Below the pieces are notes generated by a model that saw only the letters and a program-made list of their open reading frames with translations, was not told where the DNA came from and made no database searches. From positions 1 through 23,005 of the forward strand of contig JAEDEK010000018.1 in the NCBI GenBank assembly GCA_016293365.1: a stretch of DNA of 23,005 nt, in the 5' to 3' direction. This document shows, in pieces, positions 1 to 7,312 of the stretch. This DNA is from Bulleidia sp. Its GTDB lineage: Bacteria > Bacillota_I > Bacilli_A > Erysipelotrichales > Erysipelotrichaceae. A program made the position numbers and the translations under genes. Within the stretch, counting starts at the first letter, position 1. Each line of letters starts with the position of its first letter.

Positions 1-42
1 ATCATGATAATTGATGGAAAGATCTTCATTATTGTCAATCAT
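1..42 (-). CDS. scpB: Segregation and condensation protein B, N-terminus only (probable)
   Basis: Only the first 14 codons are inside the window. An ATG at 42-40 follows a very strong ribosome site (AAAGGAGGT, about 4 nt upstream) and overlaps the scpA stop codon in an ATGA arrangement, so translation is coupled. The visible residues (MIDNNEDLSINLHD) carry no diagnostic motif. The ScpB assignment rests on the widespread Bacillota gene order scpA-scpB, where ScpB is the winged-helix partner of the SMC-ScpA complex. That a gene starts here is well supported; its identity is inferred from the neighbour. Confidence 0.55.
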   Translation of the reverse strand, partial: MIDNNEDLSINYHD

Positions 43-779
43 ACGTTACCTCCTTTTGAAAACCAGATCACATCGTTGTCATCTACTGTAAAGACCAGGA
101 TGTGCTGCCTTGCCAGATCCAGTACGGAAAGAAAAGTCGCAATAAACATCGGTGTATCATGCACATCCTCCAGCAGCCTTTCAAACGGGAATGTCTTCGG
201 CAGTGAACCAAGTCTTGCCCGCACTTCCAGTTCCCTGTCTTCCATCGAGACTTCATGTACGGTAAAGCTCGATTCAGCAGGAACAGAAAGACGCAGTCGC
301 ATCATAGCCCGTTTCATTGCCTTCTGCAGATCATACGCATTGCCTCTGACCGGTTTGACCATTCCTTCATCCTTCATCCACTCATCCACTATACCGGATA
401 CCGGATGTGACATTCTGTCCTGGCGTGACTCGAACATCTGAGACAGTGAAACGGATACTTCCTTGAACTGCTGGTATTCCAGAAGTCTTCTGACAAGTCT
501 TTCCTTTGGATCTTCTTCATATGTATCATCCAGTGTTTCCTGGCTTTTACCCGGCAGCATCTTTCTTGACTTGTATTCAATCAATGTTGCCATCTCCAGC
601 AGATATTCACCGGCAATTTCCAGATGCAGTCTCTCCATCCCTTTCAGGTAGGCAATATACTGATCTGTCAGCACATTCATATCCAGATTCAGCAGGTCCA
701 GCTGTTTTTCCTGAATCAGATGAAGCATCAGATCCAGAGGCCCGTCAAATGTATCTATCGTAACCTTGAATTCTTCCAT
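39..779 (-). CDS. scpA: Segregation and condensation protein A (kleisin of SMC complex)
   Basis: ScpA is the kleisin subunit that bridges the two SMC heads and, with ScpB, drives chromosome condensation and segregation in the cytoplasm. The 246-residue product opens with the family N-terminus (MEEFKVTIDTFDGPLDLMLHLI region), continues with the helical stretch that includes EYLLEMATLIEYKSRKMLP, and has the C-terminal winged-helix-like part (SFLSVLDLARQ-like segment near residues 212-224). I chose the ATG at 779-777 because homologues start there. An upstream in-frame ATG at 830 would add 17 unrelated residues and has no ribosome site. No clear Shine-Dalgarno precedes 779, and a TGT-TATAAT extended -10 sits only 9 nt upstream, so the mRNA may have almost no leader. 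The next gene (probable scpB) overlaps by ATGA. Confidence 0.95.
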   Translation of the reverse strand: MEEFKVTIDTFDGPLDLMLHLIQEKQLDLLNLDMNVLTDQYIAYLKGMERLHLEIAGEYLLEMATLIEYKSRKMLPGKSQETLDDTYEEDPKERLVRRLLEYQQFKEVSVSLSQMFESRQDRMSHPVSGIVDEWMKDEGMVKPVRGNAYDLQKAMKRAMMRLRLSVPAESSFTVHEVSMEDRELEVRARLGSLPKTFPFERLLEDVHDTPMFIATFLSVLDLARQHILVFTVDDNDVIWFSKGGNV

Positions 780-788
780 AATGCCGTC

Positions 789-797
789 ATTATAACA
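789..797 (-). promoter_or_regulatory. Extended -10 promoter element of scpA
   Basis: On the minus strand TGT-TATAAT (TGn extended -10) ends 9 nt before the scpA ATG. No good -35 lies 16-18 nt upstream, as is usual for extended -10 promoters. Expected initiation 6-7 nt downstream would leave a leader of only 2-3 nt. Confidence 0.5.
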
Positions 798-882
798 GAA
801 TTCCTGTACAAATTGGACATGTAACGGCATGAATCATACCGGATCCAACATGGAATGACGGAAACCGGATACACATTGAATG

Positions 883-888
883 TATAAT
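883..888 (+). promoter_or_regulatory. Possible -10 box near the LytTR regulator
   Basis: A perfect TATAAT sits here with no recognisable -35. It overlaps the first possible start codon of the regulator ORF (TTG 888). If this promoter is real, transcription starts near 895 and that TTG cannot be the start. Confidence 0.35.
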
Positions 889-1637
889 TGTTACATCAAA
901 GAAACAGGAAAACGATCACAATTGTGATCTGCGATGACAGCTCACTTGTCACCCGACAGATCACAGAATATCTGCATGCCTATATGCAGACAATCCCTAC
1001 ATCACTGCAGCTGTATTCCTATTCCGATGGGCATTCACTCATTTCCTCCTTCCAGAAAGGAAACGACTTTGATATCTGCTTCCTTGATATTCTGATGCCT
1101 GGTTTTTCAGGGATGGAAACAGCACGTGAGATCCGGCATTTCAATACACATACCAGAATCATCTTTCTGACTTTCTCCCCGGAATATGCTCTGGAAAGCT
1201 ATGAAGTGCGTGCATATGACTATATTCTCAAACCGGTCACACCGGAACGGCTGAATCGGCTGATGAACGAAGTGCTGAAAGAAATCGAACATACTGATGG
1301 AACCGGCATTGTTGTAAGAAGTGATGAAGGTGTGCAGATGCTGCTGTTAGCCAATATCATCTATGTCGAAGCCATGGAAAAAAAGACCGTATACCATCTG
1401 TATCCGGAAGGAACTGTCACATGCAAGGAAAAGTTTGCGGAAGTCTGCAGCAGACTGAACAGAGAAGGCATGTTTCTGCAGACACACAGATCCTATGTGA
1501 TCAATCTCAACTATGTCGATCGTATCAAAGAAAATGACATCCTTCTTTCCTGTCAGGAAAGAATACCGATTGCCCAGGGCAGAACAAAAGAAATCCGGCA
1601 GGCTTATCTGTCGTTTCAGATGGAGGACAGAACATGA
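888..1637 (+). CDS. LytTR-family (AgrA-like) response regulator
   Basis: This is a two-domain regulator of up to 249 residues. The receiver domain (residues about 10-130) has the acidic pair in ICDDS, phospho-acceptor Asp67 in CFLDILMPG, and the conserved Lys in DYILKPV (115). The LytTR DNA-binding domain (about 138-245) contains the family segments IIYVEAMEKKTVYHL, FLQTHRSYVINLNYV and IPIAQGR. Regulators of this type pair with GHKL kinases such as AgrC in peptide quorum sensing or bacteriocin control. The kinase-like gene directly downstream overlaps by 4 nt (ATGATGG junction) but is broken. The start is unclear: TTG 888 overlaps a -10 box and has no ribosome site, while GTG 924 would remove the first beta-strand. 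The gene may therefore be losing expression. No agrB or agrD is in the window. Confidence 0.85.
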   Translation: MLHQRNRKTITIVICDDSSLVTRQITEYLHAYMQTIPTSLQLYSYSDGHSLISSFQKGNDFDICFLDILMPGFSGMETAREIRHFNTHTRIIFLTFSPEYALESYEVRAYDYILKPVTPERLNRLMNEVLKEIEHTDGTGIVVRSDEGVQMLLLANIIYVEAMEKKTVYHLYPEGTVTCKEKFAEVCSRLNREGMFLQTHRSYVINLNYVDRIKENDILLSCQERIPIAQGRTKEIRQAYLSFQMEDRT

Positions 1638-2907
1638 TGGAACTGTTGACTGTTCTTGAACCTGTGTGTTATGTACTGCTGCTTGTATACGGTACATTTC
1701 TCTCCATCCGTTTTGCCTGTGGAACACTGCATCCGGATCGTTTTCCTGCAGTCATGACATTCCGTCTGATTGCTTTATGCATCCAGGGAATTGTATACTT
1801 CAGCTTCGGATATTTGTGTGTGAAAAACTGTATCCGGTATTGACACATCTTCCACTTCTTCTGCTTCTTGTCCTGTATTTCCATGTCCATGCCGGTCAGG
1901 CATTCATCAGCATCATGATCTCGTATTTCTGCTGTCAGCCACCATGGATGATTGCTCTGGCAGTACAGTATTTCACTGGTTCCTCAACTGCATCCATTCT
2001 TGCTCATACAACATCTCTGCTTGTTTTTTTACCTGCTGTACTTTCATACCGGTGATATTGTCGCCTCGCTTCTTCAGGAATCCAGAAAATCACTGCTTTT
2101 ATTCGGTATCCTTCCTGCCTGTTATTACATCTTTGATTATGTGACAACCGTATATACAAATCTGATGTATGACTCTTCTGCGGTCATGGCAGAGTTTCTT
2201 CCCACCGTTATGGTGCTGTTCTACATTGTATTCATCGCTTTGTATCATCGTCAGATGCAGCCAGCCAATCAGCTGGAAATGGATAACCTGATTCTGTCCA
2301 CGCAGACCCAGCATGCTTCCAAAGTCATTGAAAATCTGAGGGAAACATAGCTGCAGGCAATACGCTACAGACACGACCTGCGCCACCATGTCAGTTTTCT
2401 GAAAAACTGTCTGGAAAACGGACAGTCTCAGAAAGCCATTGATTATCTTGCTCAGGTACAGGATGATATTGAAGCCATCACACCCGTCAGATCTGCAGAA
2501 ACGAAACAGCTGACCTTATCTTTTCTTACTTTATGGGAAAAACAGAACAGAGAGGCATCAGTTTCAGAATCAACGCACAGATTCCTGCTGTGCTGCATCT
2601 TTCCGATACGGATCTGTGTTCCATTCTGTCCAACAGCCGGGAAAACGCAATGCCTGCATGTCAGGATATCCCGGATGAAGAAAACAGAATGATCAGCTGT
2701 CGTGTATACATCAAAAATGACAAACTGTGTCTGGATATCAGAAATACATTTGCGAAAAAGCCTGTCTTCAACAACGGCATCCCGATCAGCAGTCATCCAG
2801 GACATGGACTGGGAGTCAAAAGCATTCTTTCCATCGTTGAAAAGCATGGCGGTGTATATCAGTTTTCCATCCATGATGATACCTTCATCTTTCAGGCTTC
2901 CATCTGA
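1634..2907 (+). pseudogene. AgrC-like GHKL sensor histidine kinase, broken
   Basis: The reading frame must be rebuilt from four pieces. Frame A starts at ATG 1634 and stops at TGA 1841-1843. Membrane-helix-rich coding continues one frame over until TGA 2053-2055, shifting back near a run of seven T at 2024-2030. The original frame then runs to an in-frame TAG at 2348-2350, followed at once by the H-box (RHDLRHHVSFL; His codon 2372-2374). A last shift near 2530 restores the catalytic domain (N-box ILSNSRENAM, G-box PGHGLGVKSI) to TGA 2905-2907. The total span of about 424 codons matches the AgrC family: an N-terminal multi-helix sensor followed by a cytoplasmic GHKL ATPase domain. Three frameshifts plus one stop rule out a functional kinase unless the assembly is wrong. 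Its partner regulator lies just upstream. Confidence 0.88.
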
Positions 2908-2925
2908 TCAGATCCATCGTTACAC

Positions 2926-2954
2926 AACCGGTCTGTAACAATGACCGGTTTTTT
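2926..2954 (+). terminator. Rho-independent terminator after the regulator/kinase pair
   Basis: Perfect 8-bp arms AACCGGTC / GACCGGTT (2926-2933 and 2943-2950) enclose a 9-nt loop and run into a T tract at 2949-2954. Confidence 0.85.
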
Positions 2955-3009
2955 ACCTGAATCAATACACTTCTGAACATACATTCTTTCTGCAGTCTGT
3001 AGGTACATC

Positions 3010-3045
3010 ATATCAAACAGGTTCAGCTGTATTCCGTTTTGATAT
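3010..3045. repeat. Short inverted repeat in intergenic DNA
   Basis: ATATCAAA (3010-3017) and TTTGATAT (3038-3045) are perfect 8-nt inverted arms separated by 20 nt. The repeat lies between the two convergent broken genes. It has no T tract, so it is not an obvious terminator. It could be an old operator or chance. I see nothing else in 2955-3077. Confidence 0.3.
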
Positions 3046-3077
3046 ACACATCACTGCAAATGTTTTCAATGGACATG

Positions 3078-3107
3078 AAAAAACTCACCAGGATTGCCCT
3101 GATGAGT
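3078..3107 (-). terminator. Rho-independent terminator after the protease pseudogene
   Basis: On the minus strand, 10-bp arms ACTCATCAGG / CCTGGTGAGT pair with one wobble around a 5-nt loop (3098-3107 and 3083-3092) and are followed by six T (A run at 3078-3083 on the plus strand). Confidence 0.85.
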
Positions 3108-3119
3108 CTATTAAGATGA

Positions 3120-3750
3120 TTACTGTACATCGTGCCGGCTTTGCCATTCTCCCTGTGCAAACATGCCGGTCACTCTGGCACATGCAACAGAAGTACCCTG
3201 CGCCTGTTTCCATGTCCCATCCTCAAATACATCCACACCCTGTATCATACTGTAGGAAGCAGGATTTCCTTGCCCGTCAAGTGCCCCCACACAGATGACT
3301 TTCTGATATCCGGCAGGATACAGAATACCCTTACTGTCTCCGATATTGCCGGATGCACTGATCATGATGATGCCTTTGCGATCTGCACGCTGAATGACTT
3401 CATGCAGTTCTCCACTCTCCGGGATGGAAAATGCCATGCAGATCAGATCAGCATCATGCACATCGATGCAGTCCTGAAGTGCCGAAACGACAAGATCTGT
3501 TACCTTTGGATCTGCACAGCTGACTTTCAGTGGTATCAGCGTACAGTCCGGGGCATAGGACAGGATGATTTCTGCAAGCATACTGCCATGCCCCCTGTCA
3601 TCTGTTGTATCATCATTGCCTTCAATGTAATTATGGCCGGAAACAATATTTCCATCGACATATTTCAGTCATTGAAAAACACAGAACAGATATCAGTCCA
3701 ATCAGGAATGCCATCATCACTTTGGCTGTATTTCTTCCGGTCATAATCAT
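3120..3750 (-). pseudogene. Secreted subtilisin-like (S8) serine protease, broken
   Basis: An ATG at 3750 has an excellent AAAGGAGGT ribosome site and begins a signal-peptide-like segment (basic TGRNTAK, then the hydrophobic MMAFLIGLISVLCF). That frame runs into unrelated residues and stops at 3631-3633. From 3668 down, the adjacent frame encodes the rest of a small S8 protease: the catalytic-His motif RGHGSMLAEII (His codon 3588-3590), the oxyanion Asn in SASGNIG, YPAGYQKVICVGA, and catalytic Ser in QGTSVACARVTG (codon 3189-3191). A stop (3669-3671) blocks this frame just upstream. The usual D-S/T-G aspartate motif, expected before NIVSGHNY, is not visible in any frame, so a small deletion as well as a frameshift is likely. 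Intact relatives are secreted or surface processing proteases. This copy is almost certainly dead. Confidence 0.82.
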
Positions 3751-3846
3751 GCACCTCCTTTCACTGCATATTTTGAGTAATTGTAGTCTAACACGAAAGA
3801 AAAACAGAAATTTTGTACGGGTATGAGTTGTTGCTGAGAGGGAACG

Positions 3847-3877
3847 AAAAAAGCAGAAGTGAACATTCACCTCTGCT
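3847..3877 (-). terminator. Rho-independent terminator of leuS
   Basis: Minus strand: 12-bp arms AGCAGAGGTGAA / TTCACTTCTGCT with one G-T wobble and a 2-nt centre (3866-3877 and 3852-3863), followed by six T. It lies a few bases past the leuS stop. Confidence 0.9.
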
Positions 3878-3884
3878 GATCAGT

Positions 3885-6272
3885 TTATTTTGCAACGATG
3901 TTGACGATCTTACCAGGAACAACAATCACCTTTCTGACTTCCAGTCCTTCCAGGTTTCTCTGAACTGCTTCCTGTTCAAGTGCGATGGACTCGATTACCT
4001 TCCGATCTTCATCCTTGCTGACTTCAATGGTTGTTCTCAGCTTACCGTTGATCTGTACCGCCATCTTGACCGTATTCACAACAAGTTTGGATTCATCTGC
4101 TGTCGGCCATGCATCATAGCTCATATCCTCTTTGCCTGTGATCATCTGATTCATTTCTTCACAGACATGTGGTGCAATCGGATACAGCAGGCGGATGAAG
4201 GAAACAAACATATCACGATTGACCTTACCAAGCTTATATACATCGTTGATGAAGATCATCATCTGAGAAATCGCCGTATTGAAGTTCAATGACTCATAAT
4301 CTTCTGTAACCTTCTTAACTGTAAAGTTGAAGGAATAGTCCAGTTCAGGTGTTGCTTCATCACAGAGCATACCTGCTTCATTGACTCTCCATACTCTCTC
4401 CAGCCACTTTCTTGCGCCATCCATACCCTTTGTGGACCATGGTTTGGAGGAGTTCAGTGGTCCCATGAACATTTCATAGAGTCTGAGTGCATCGGCACCA
4501 TGAGATGCGACAAGTTCATCCGGATTGACAACATTACCAAGAGACTTGGACATCTTGATGCCGTTTTCACCAAGAATCATACCCTGATGATAGAGTTTTC
4601 TGAACGGTTCATCATTGAATACGACACCACAGTCTCTGAGTACTTTGTACCAGAAACGGGAATACAGCAGATGCAGTACGGCATGTTCTGCACCACCAAT
4701 ATAAAGATCTACCGGCATCCAGTGTTCAATCAGTTTCGGATCAGCCAGAGCTTCATTGTTGTGAGGATCCAGATATCTCAGGAAATACCAGCAGGAGCCT
4801 GCCCACTGCGGCATTGTATTTGTTTCACGCTTTCCTTTTACGCCATCAATTTCAACATTCAGCCATTCAACTGCATTGGCAAGTGGAGATTCACCGTCTT
4901 CACTTGGCTGATAGTTTGTTACTGCAGGAAGTTCCAGAGGCAGATCATCTGTGGAAACAGTCTTCATTGTGCCGTCTTCCATATGGATGATCGGGATCGG
5001 TTCACCCCAGTAACGCTGTCTGGAGAACAGCCAGTCACGCAGTTTATACTGTACTTTTGCATGACCACAGCCGTTTTCTTCCAGCCATCTGATCATTGTA
5101 TCAATAGCTGTCTGCTTATCCATGCCATCCAGGAATCCGGAATTGATATGAACGCCGTCTTCTGTCCATGCTTCTGTTTCAATGTTGCCGCCTTCCAGAA
5201 CCGGAATGATTTCAAGACCGAACTTTTTCGCAAATTCATAGTCTCTGGTATCATGGGCAGGTACTGCCATGATGGCACCTGTTCCATAGCTTGCTAATAC
5301 ATAGTCGGAAATCCAGATCGGAATCTTCTTTCCATTGACTGGATTGATGGCATAGGCACCTGTGAATACCCCTGTCTTATCCTTGTTCAGATCTGTTCTT
5401 TCCAGATCAGACTTTGTCGCACATGCCTTCTGGTATGCTTCTACTGCATCTTTCTGTTTTTCTGTTGTAATGGAATTGACAAATGGATGTTCTGGAGACA
5501 TGACACAGTATGTAGCACCAAACAATGTATCACATCTTGTTGTATAGACTGTAAATACCTTGTCAGTACCGTCAATGTGGAAATCCACTTCTGCACCGGT
5601 TGACTTGCCGATCCAGTTTTTCTGCATTTCCTTTGTGGATTCCGGCCAGTCGACCTGATCGAGATCAGCAAGCAGTTCTTCTGCGTAGGCAGTGATCTTC
5701 AGCACCCACTGTCTCATGTTTCTGCGTACAACCGGATTACCATGTTCACTCTTACCGTCAGTGACTTCTTCATTGGCAAGAACAGCCTTTTCTGCAGGGC
5801 ACCAGTTGACAGGCATTTCTGCAACATATGCCAGTCCCTTATTGTAAAGCTGCAGGAAAATCCACTGTGTCCACTTGTAGTATTCCGCATCACATGTGCG
5901 GATTTCTCTATCCCAGTCATAGGAGAAACCAAGTGCCTTCAGCTGATCACGGAAATGATCGATATTGGCATAGGTAAATTCTCCAGGATGATGACCGGTT
6001 TTGAGTGCGAACTGCTCTGCCGGCAGACCGAAAGCATCAAATCCCATCGGATGCATGACATTGAAGCCCTGCATGCGTTTCATTCTTGCCATGATATCCG
6101 TTGCGGTATAGCTTTCTGGATGACCTACATGAAGGCCCTGTCCACTTGGATACGGGAACATATCCATGACGTAGTACTTCGGTTTTGAAAAGTCATAGGC
6201 ATCTGTTTTATACGTGCTGTTTTCTTCCCAGTAATTCTGCCACTTTTTTTCAATGGTCTTATGATCGTACAT
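3885..6272 (-). CDS. leuS: Leucyl-tRNA synthetase
   Basis: This cytoplasmic class Ia aminoacyl-tRNA synthetase charges tRNA-Leu with leucine using ATP. The 795-residue protein has the HIGH signature as HVGH (48-51), an inserted CP1 editing domain (about 220-420) with the threonine-rich YTTRCDTLFG motif and the editing Asp in AVPAHDTRDYEF, the KMSKS loop (573-577), the anticodon-binding helical bundle, and a C-terminal domain ending VVPGKIVNIVAK. The length is normal for bacterial LeuRS. The start ATG at 6272 has a good AGGAGG site 7-8 nt upstream. The gene is transcribed alone from a promoter near 6571-6600 through a T-box leader and ends at a strong terminator. All catalytic signatures are present. 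Confidence 0.98.
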   Translation of the reverse strand: MYDHKTIEKKWQNYWEENSTYKTDAYDFSKPKYYVMDMFPYPSGQGLHVGHPESYTATDIMARMKRMQGFNVMHPMGFDAFGLPAEQFALKTGHHPGEFTYANIDHFRDQLKALGFSYDWDREIRTCDAEYYKWTQWIFLQLYNKGLAYVAEMPVNWCPAEKAVLANEEVTDGKSEHGNPVVRRNMRQWVLKITAYAEELLADLDQVDWPESTKEMQKNWIGKSTGAEVDFHIDGTDKVFTVYTTRCDTLFGATYCVMSPEHPFVNSITTEKQKDAVEAYQKACATKSDLERTDLNKDKTGVFTGAYAINPVNGKKIPIWISDYVLASYGTGAIMAVPAHDTRDYEFAKKFGLEIIPVLEGGNIETEAWTEDGVHINSGFLDGMDKQTAIDTMIRWLEENGCGHAKVQYKLRDWLFSRQRYWGEPIPIIHMEDGTMKTVSTDDLPLELPAVTNYQPSEDGESPLANAVEWLNVEIDGVKGKRETNTMPQWAGSCWYFLRYLDPHNNEALADPKLIEHWMPVDLYIGGAEHAVLHLLYSRFWYKVLRDCGVVFNDEPFRKLYHQGMILGENGIKMSKSLGNVVNPDELVASHGADALRLYEMFMGPLNSSKPWSTKGMDGARKWLERVWRVNEAGMLCDEATPELDYSFNFTVKKVTEDYESLNFNTAISQMMIFINDVYKLGKVNRDMFVSFIRLLYPIAPHVCEEMNQMITGKEDMSYDAWPTADESKLVVNTVKMAVQINGKLRTTIEVSKDEDRKVIESIALEQEAVQRNLEGLEVRKVIVVPGKIVNIVAK

Positions 6273-6295
6273 ATCATTTTCCTCCTGTATAAAAT

Positions 6296-6327
6296 AAAAA
6301 ACGTCCAGATCATCTGTCTAAGGACGT
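6296..6327 (-). terminator. T-box-controlled terminator hairpin before leuS
   Basis: Minus strand: ACGTCC (6327-6322) pairs with GGACGT (6306-6301), followed by a run of six T. The 5' arm lies just downstream of the conserved T-box bulge, as expected for the competing antiterminator. Confidence 0.85.
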
Positions 6328-6564
6328 CTATCATCAACGCGGTACCACCTTAGTTCATATATCAATCTGATATATGCCCTTCATTATCAGCATATAACGC
6401 ATGCACTGCGGCTACTCGCAGGGTGAGTCACTGGTTTTCCCGCTCCGGATTTCACCTGTATTCCGTCTCTCTTTACCGGGTAATGCAGCTACTGGTCCTG
6501 TTCCACGTAACGCATCTATCTTATCACAGCACAACTGTTTTGAAAACAGCTTCTTTTTTCTGTT
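6296..6564 (-). promoter_or_regulatory. T-box leader (leucine-specific) of leuS
   Basis: The leader of about 290 nt between the promoter and leuS has the hallmarks of a T-box riboswitch, which binds uncharged tRNA and lets transcription continue into the synthetase gene. The conserved T-box AAGGTGGTACCGCG lies at 6351-6338 on the minus strand. Stem I elements are visible (AGTA, AAAGAGAGACGG, GGTGAAATCCG). The specifier position reads GTGA-CTC-ACC with CTC at 6427-6425, a leucine codon matching the downstream leuS. An intrinsic terminator follows the T-box. The 5' end is inferred from the -10 box. Stem I pairing was read by eye, not folded. Confidence 0.93.
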
Positions 6565-6570
6565 TTCTGG

Positions 6571-6600
6571 ATTATACTGTAGTCTGTGAAATGAGGTAAA
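6571..6600 (-). promoter_or_regulatory. Promoter of the leuS T-box transcript
   Basis: TATAAT at 6576-6571 with TTTACC at 6600-6595, spacing 18. The -10 overlaps the -10 of the divergent hydrolase gene, and the -35 overlaps that gene's ribosome site. Confidence 0.65.
6573..6578 (+). promoter_or_regulatory. -10 box of the C26-type hydrolase gene
   Basis: TATACT lies 26 nt before the ATG at 6605, leaving a leader of about 20 nt that holds the GAGGT ribosome site. No strong -35 is visible. It overlaps the leuS -10 on the other strand. Confidence 0.45.
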
Positions 6601-6604
6601 CAGT

Positions 6605-7312
6605 ATGAAACGACCACTGATCGCAATCAGCGCAAGAAACCAGACAGCCAATCCCGATAATCCGATCCGTTCGGATAACAGTTCCTATTTTGAATATGTC
6701 AGTGTAGGTGGCGGCCTTCCATGCATCGTCTTTGTCACAGATGAAGCGGAAGCAGATCAGATCGCAGATACATTTGACGGCCTTCTTCTAAGTGGCGGAG
6801 AAGACTGTGATCCTGCTTTATATGGTGAAGAAAATACAAAATCAGAAGTCATCGATTCTGACATTGAACACAGCGATATCCTGCTATACAAAGCTTTTCA
6901 GAAAGCCGGAAAACCGGTCCTGGGAATCTGCCGTGGCGTTCAGATCATCGCTGTATGTGAAGGCGCAAAGCTCATTCAGGACATCCCGGATGAATTCCAC
7001 CTTCAGCATGCACAGAATCAGATGGATCCCCCACTTGGCAAAGACAAGACATGCCACAATGTAGTCTTTACAGATGGTACACGGATCGGTACACTGATGG
7101 GAAAATGTCACCCAGTCAATTCCTATCACCATCAGGCACTCCGTACATGCCCGACAGGATTCATGCTGAGTGGTGTCAGTGAAGATGGAATCATCGAAGC
7201 CATCGAAAAAGATCATGTCATCGGTGTTCAGTGGCATCCTGAACGCCTGCTCCATGATCCGCGTCATCTTTCCATTATTCAGAGTTTCATTGAAGAATGC
7301 TCATCTTGTTAA
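6605..7312 (+). CDS. Gamma-glutamyl-gamma-aminobutyrate hydrolase-like (class I glutamine amidotransferase fold, peptidase C26)
   Basis: The 235-residue cytoplasmic enzyme has the PuuD/C26 layout: N-terminus RPLIAISA, LLSGGEDCDP (62-70), nucleophile Cys109 in the GICRG elbow, VNSYHHQAL (171-179), and His211/Glu213 of the triad in GVQWHPE. Family members cleave gamma-glutamyl amide bonds; PuuD itself hydrolyses gamma-glutamyl-GABA in putrescine breakdown. No other putrescine genes are near, so the real substrate is open. After the Cys elbow the usual Asn-Val and Gly-Gly are AVCEG, a mild departure. The ATG at 6605 has GAGGT 7 nt upstream. The gene is divergent from leuS, sharing promoter DNA, and its last 12 nt overlap the end of the convergent HAD gene with no terminator between. 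Confidence 0.9.
   Translation: MKRPLIAISARNQTANPDNPIRSDNSSYFEYVSVGGGLPCIVFVTDEAEADQIADTFDGLLLSGGEDCDPALYGEENTKSEVIDSDIEHSDILLYKAFQKAGKPVLGICRGVQIIAVCEGAKLIQDIPDEFHLQHAQNQMDPPLGKDKTCHNVVFTDGTRIGTLMGKCHPVNSYHHQALRTCPTGFMLSGVSEDGIIEAIEKDHVIGVQWHPERLLHDPRHLSIIQSFIEECSSC

Noticed and set aside
1841..2535. Programmed frameshifting as an explanation for the split kinase
   Set aside because: Four separate breaks, including a plain TAG stop, and only one at a homopolymer; no slippery site with a downstream hairpin was seen at the others.
2892..3011. 39-codon minus-strand ORF starting ATGATG and running into the end of the kinase pseudogene
   Set aside because: No ribosome site, crosses the plus-strand terminator hairpin, and has no AgrD-like or leader-peptide features. 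Considered as a signalling peptide but not supported.
2955..3077. Search for an AgrD-type autoinducer peptide or LytTR binding repeats near the signalling locus
   Set aside because: Very short ORFs on either strand lack a ribosome site and a Cys-containing AgrD pattern, and I could not find two well-spaced LytTR repeat sites.
3132..3746. 204-codon plus-strand open frame opposite the S8 protease
   Set aside because: The minus strand has clear protease motifs; this frame is their mirror with no recognisable features.
4500..5297. 265-codon plus-strand open frame inside leuS
   Set aside because: Antisense to highly conserved leuS coding sequence, no ribosome site, Cys/Phe-rich shadow composition.
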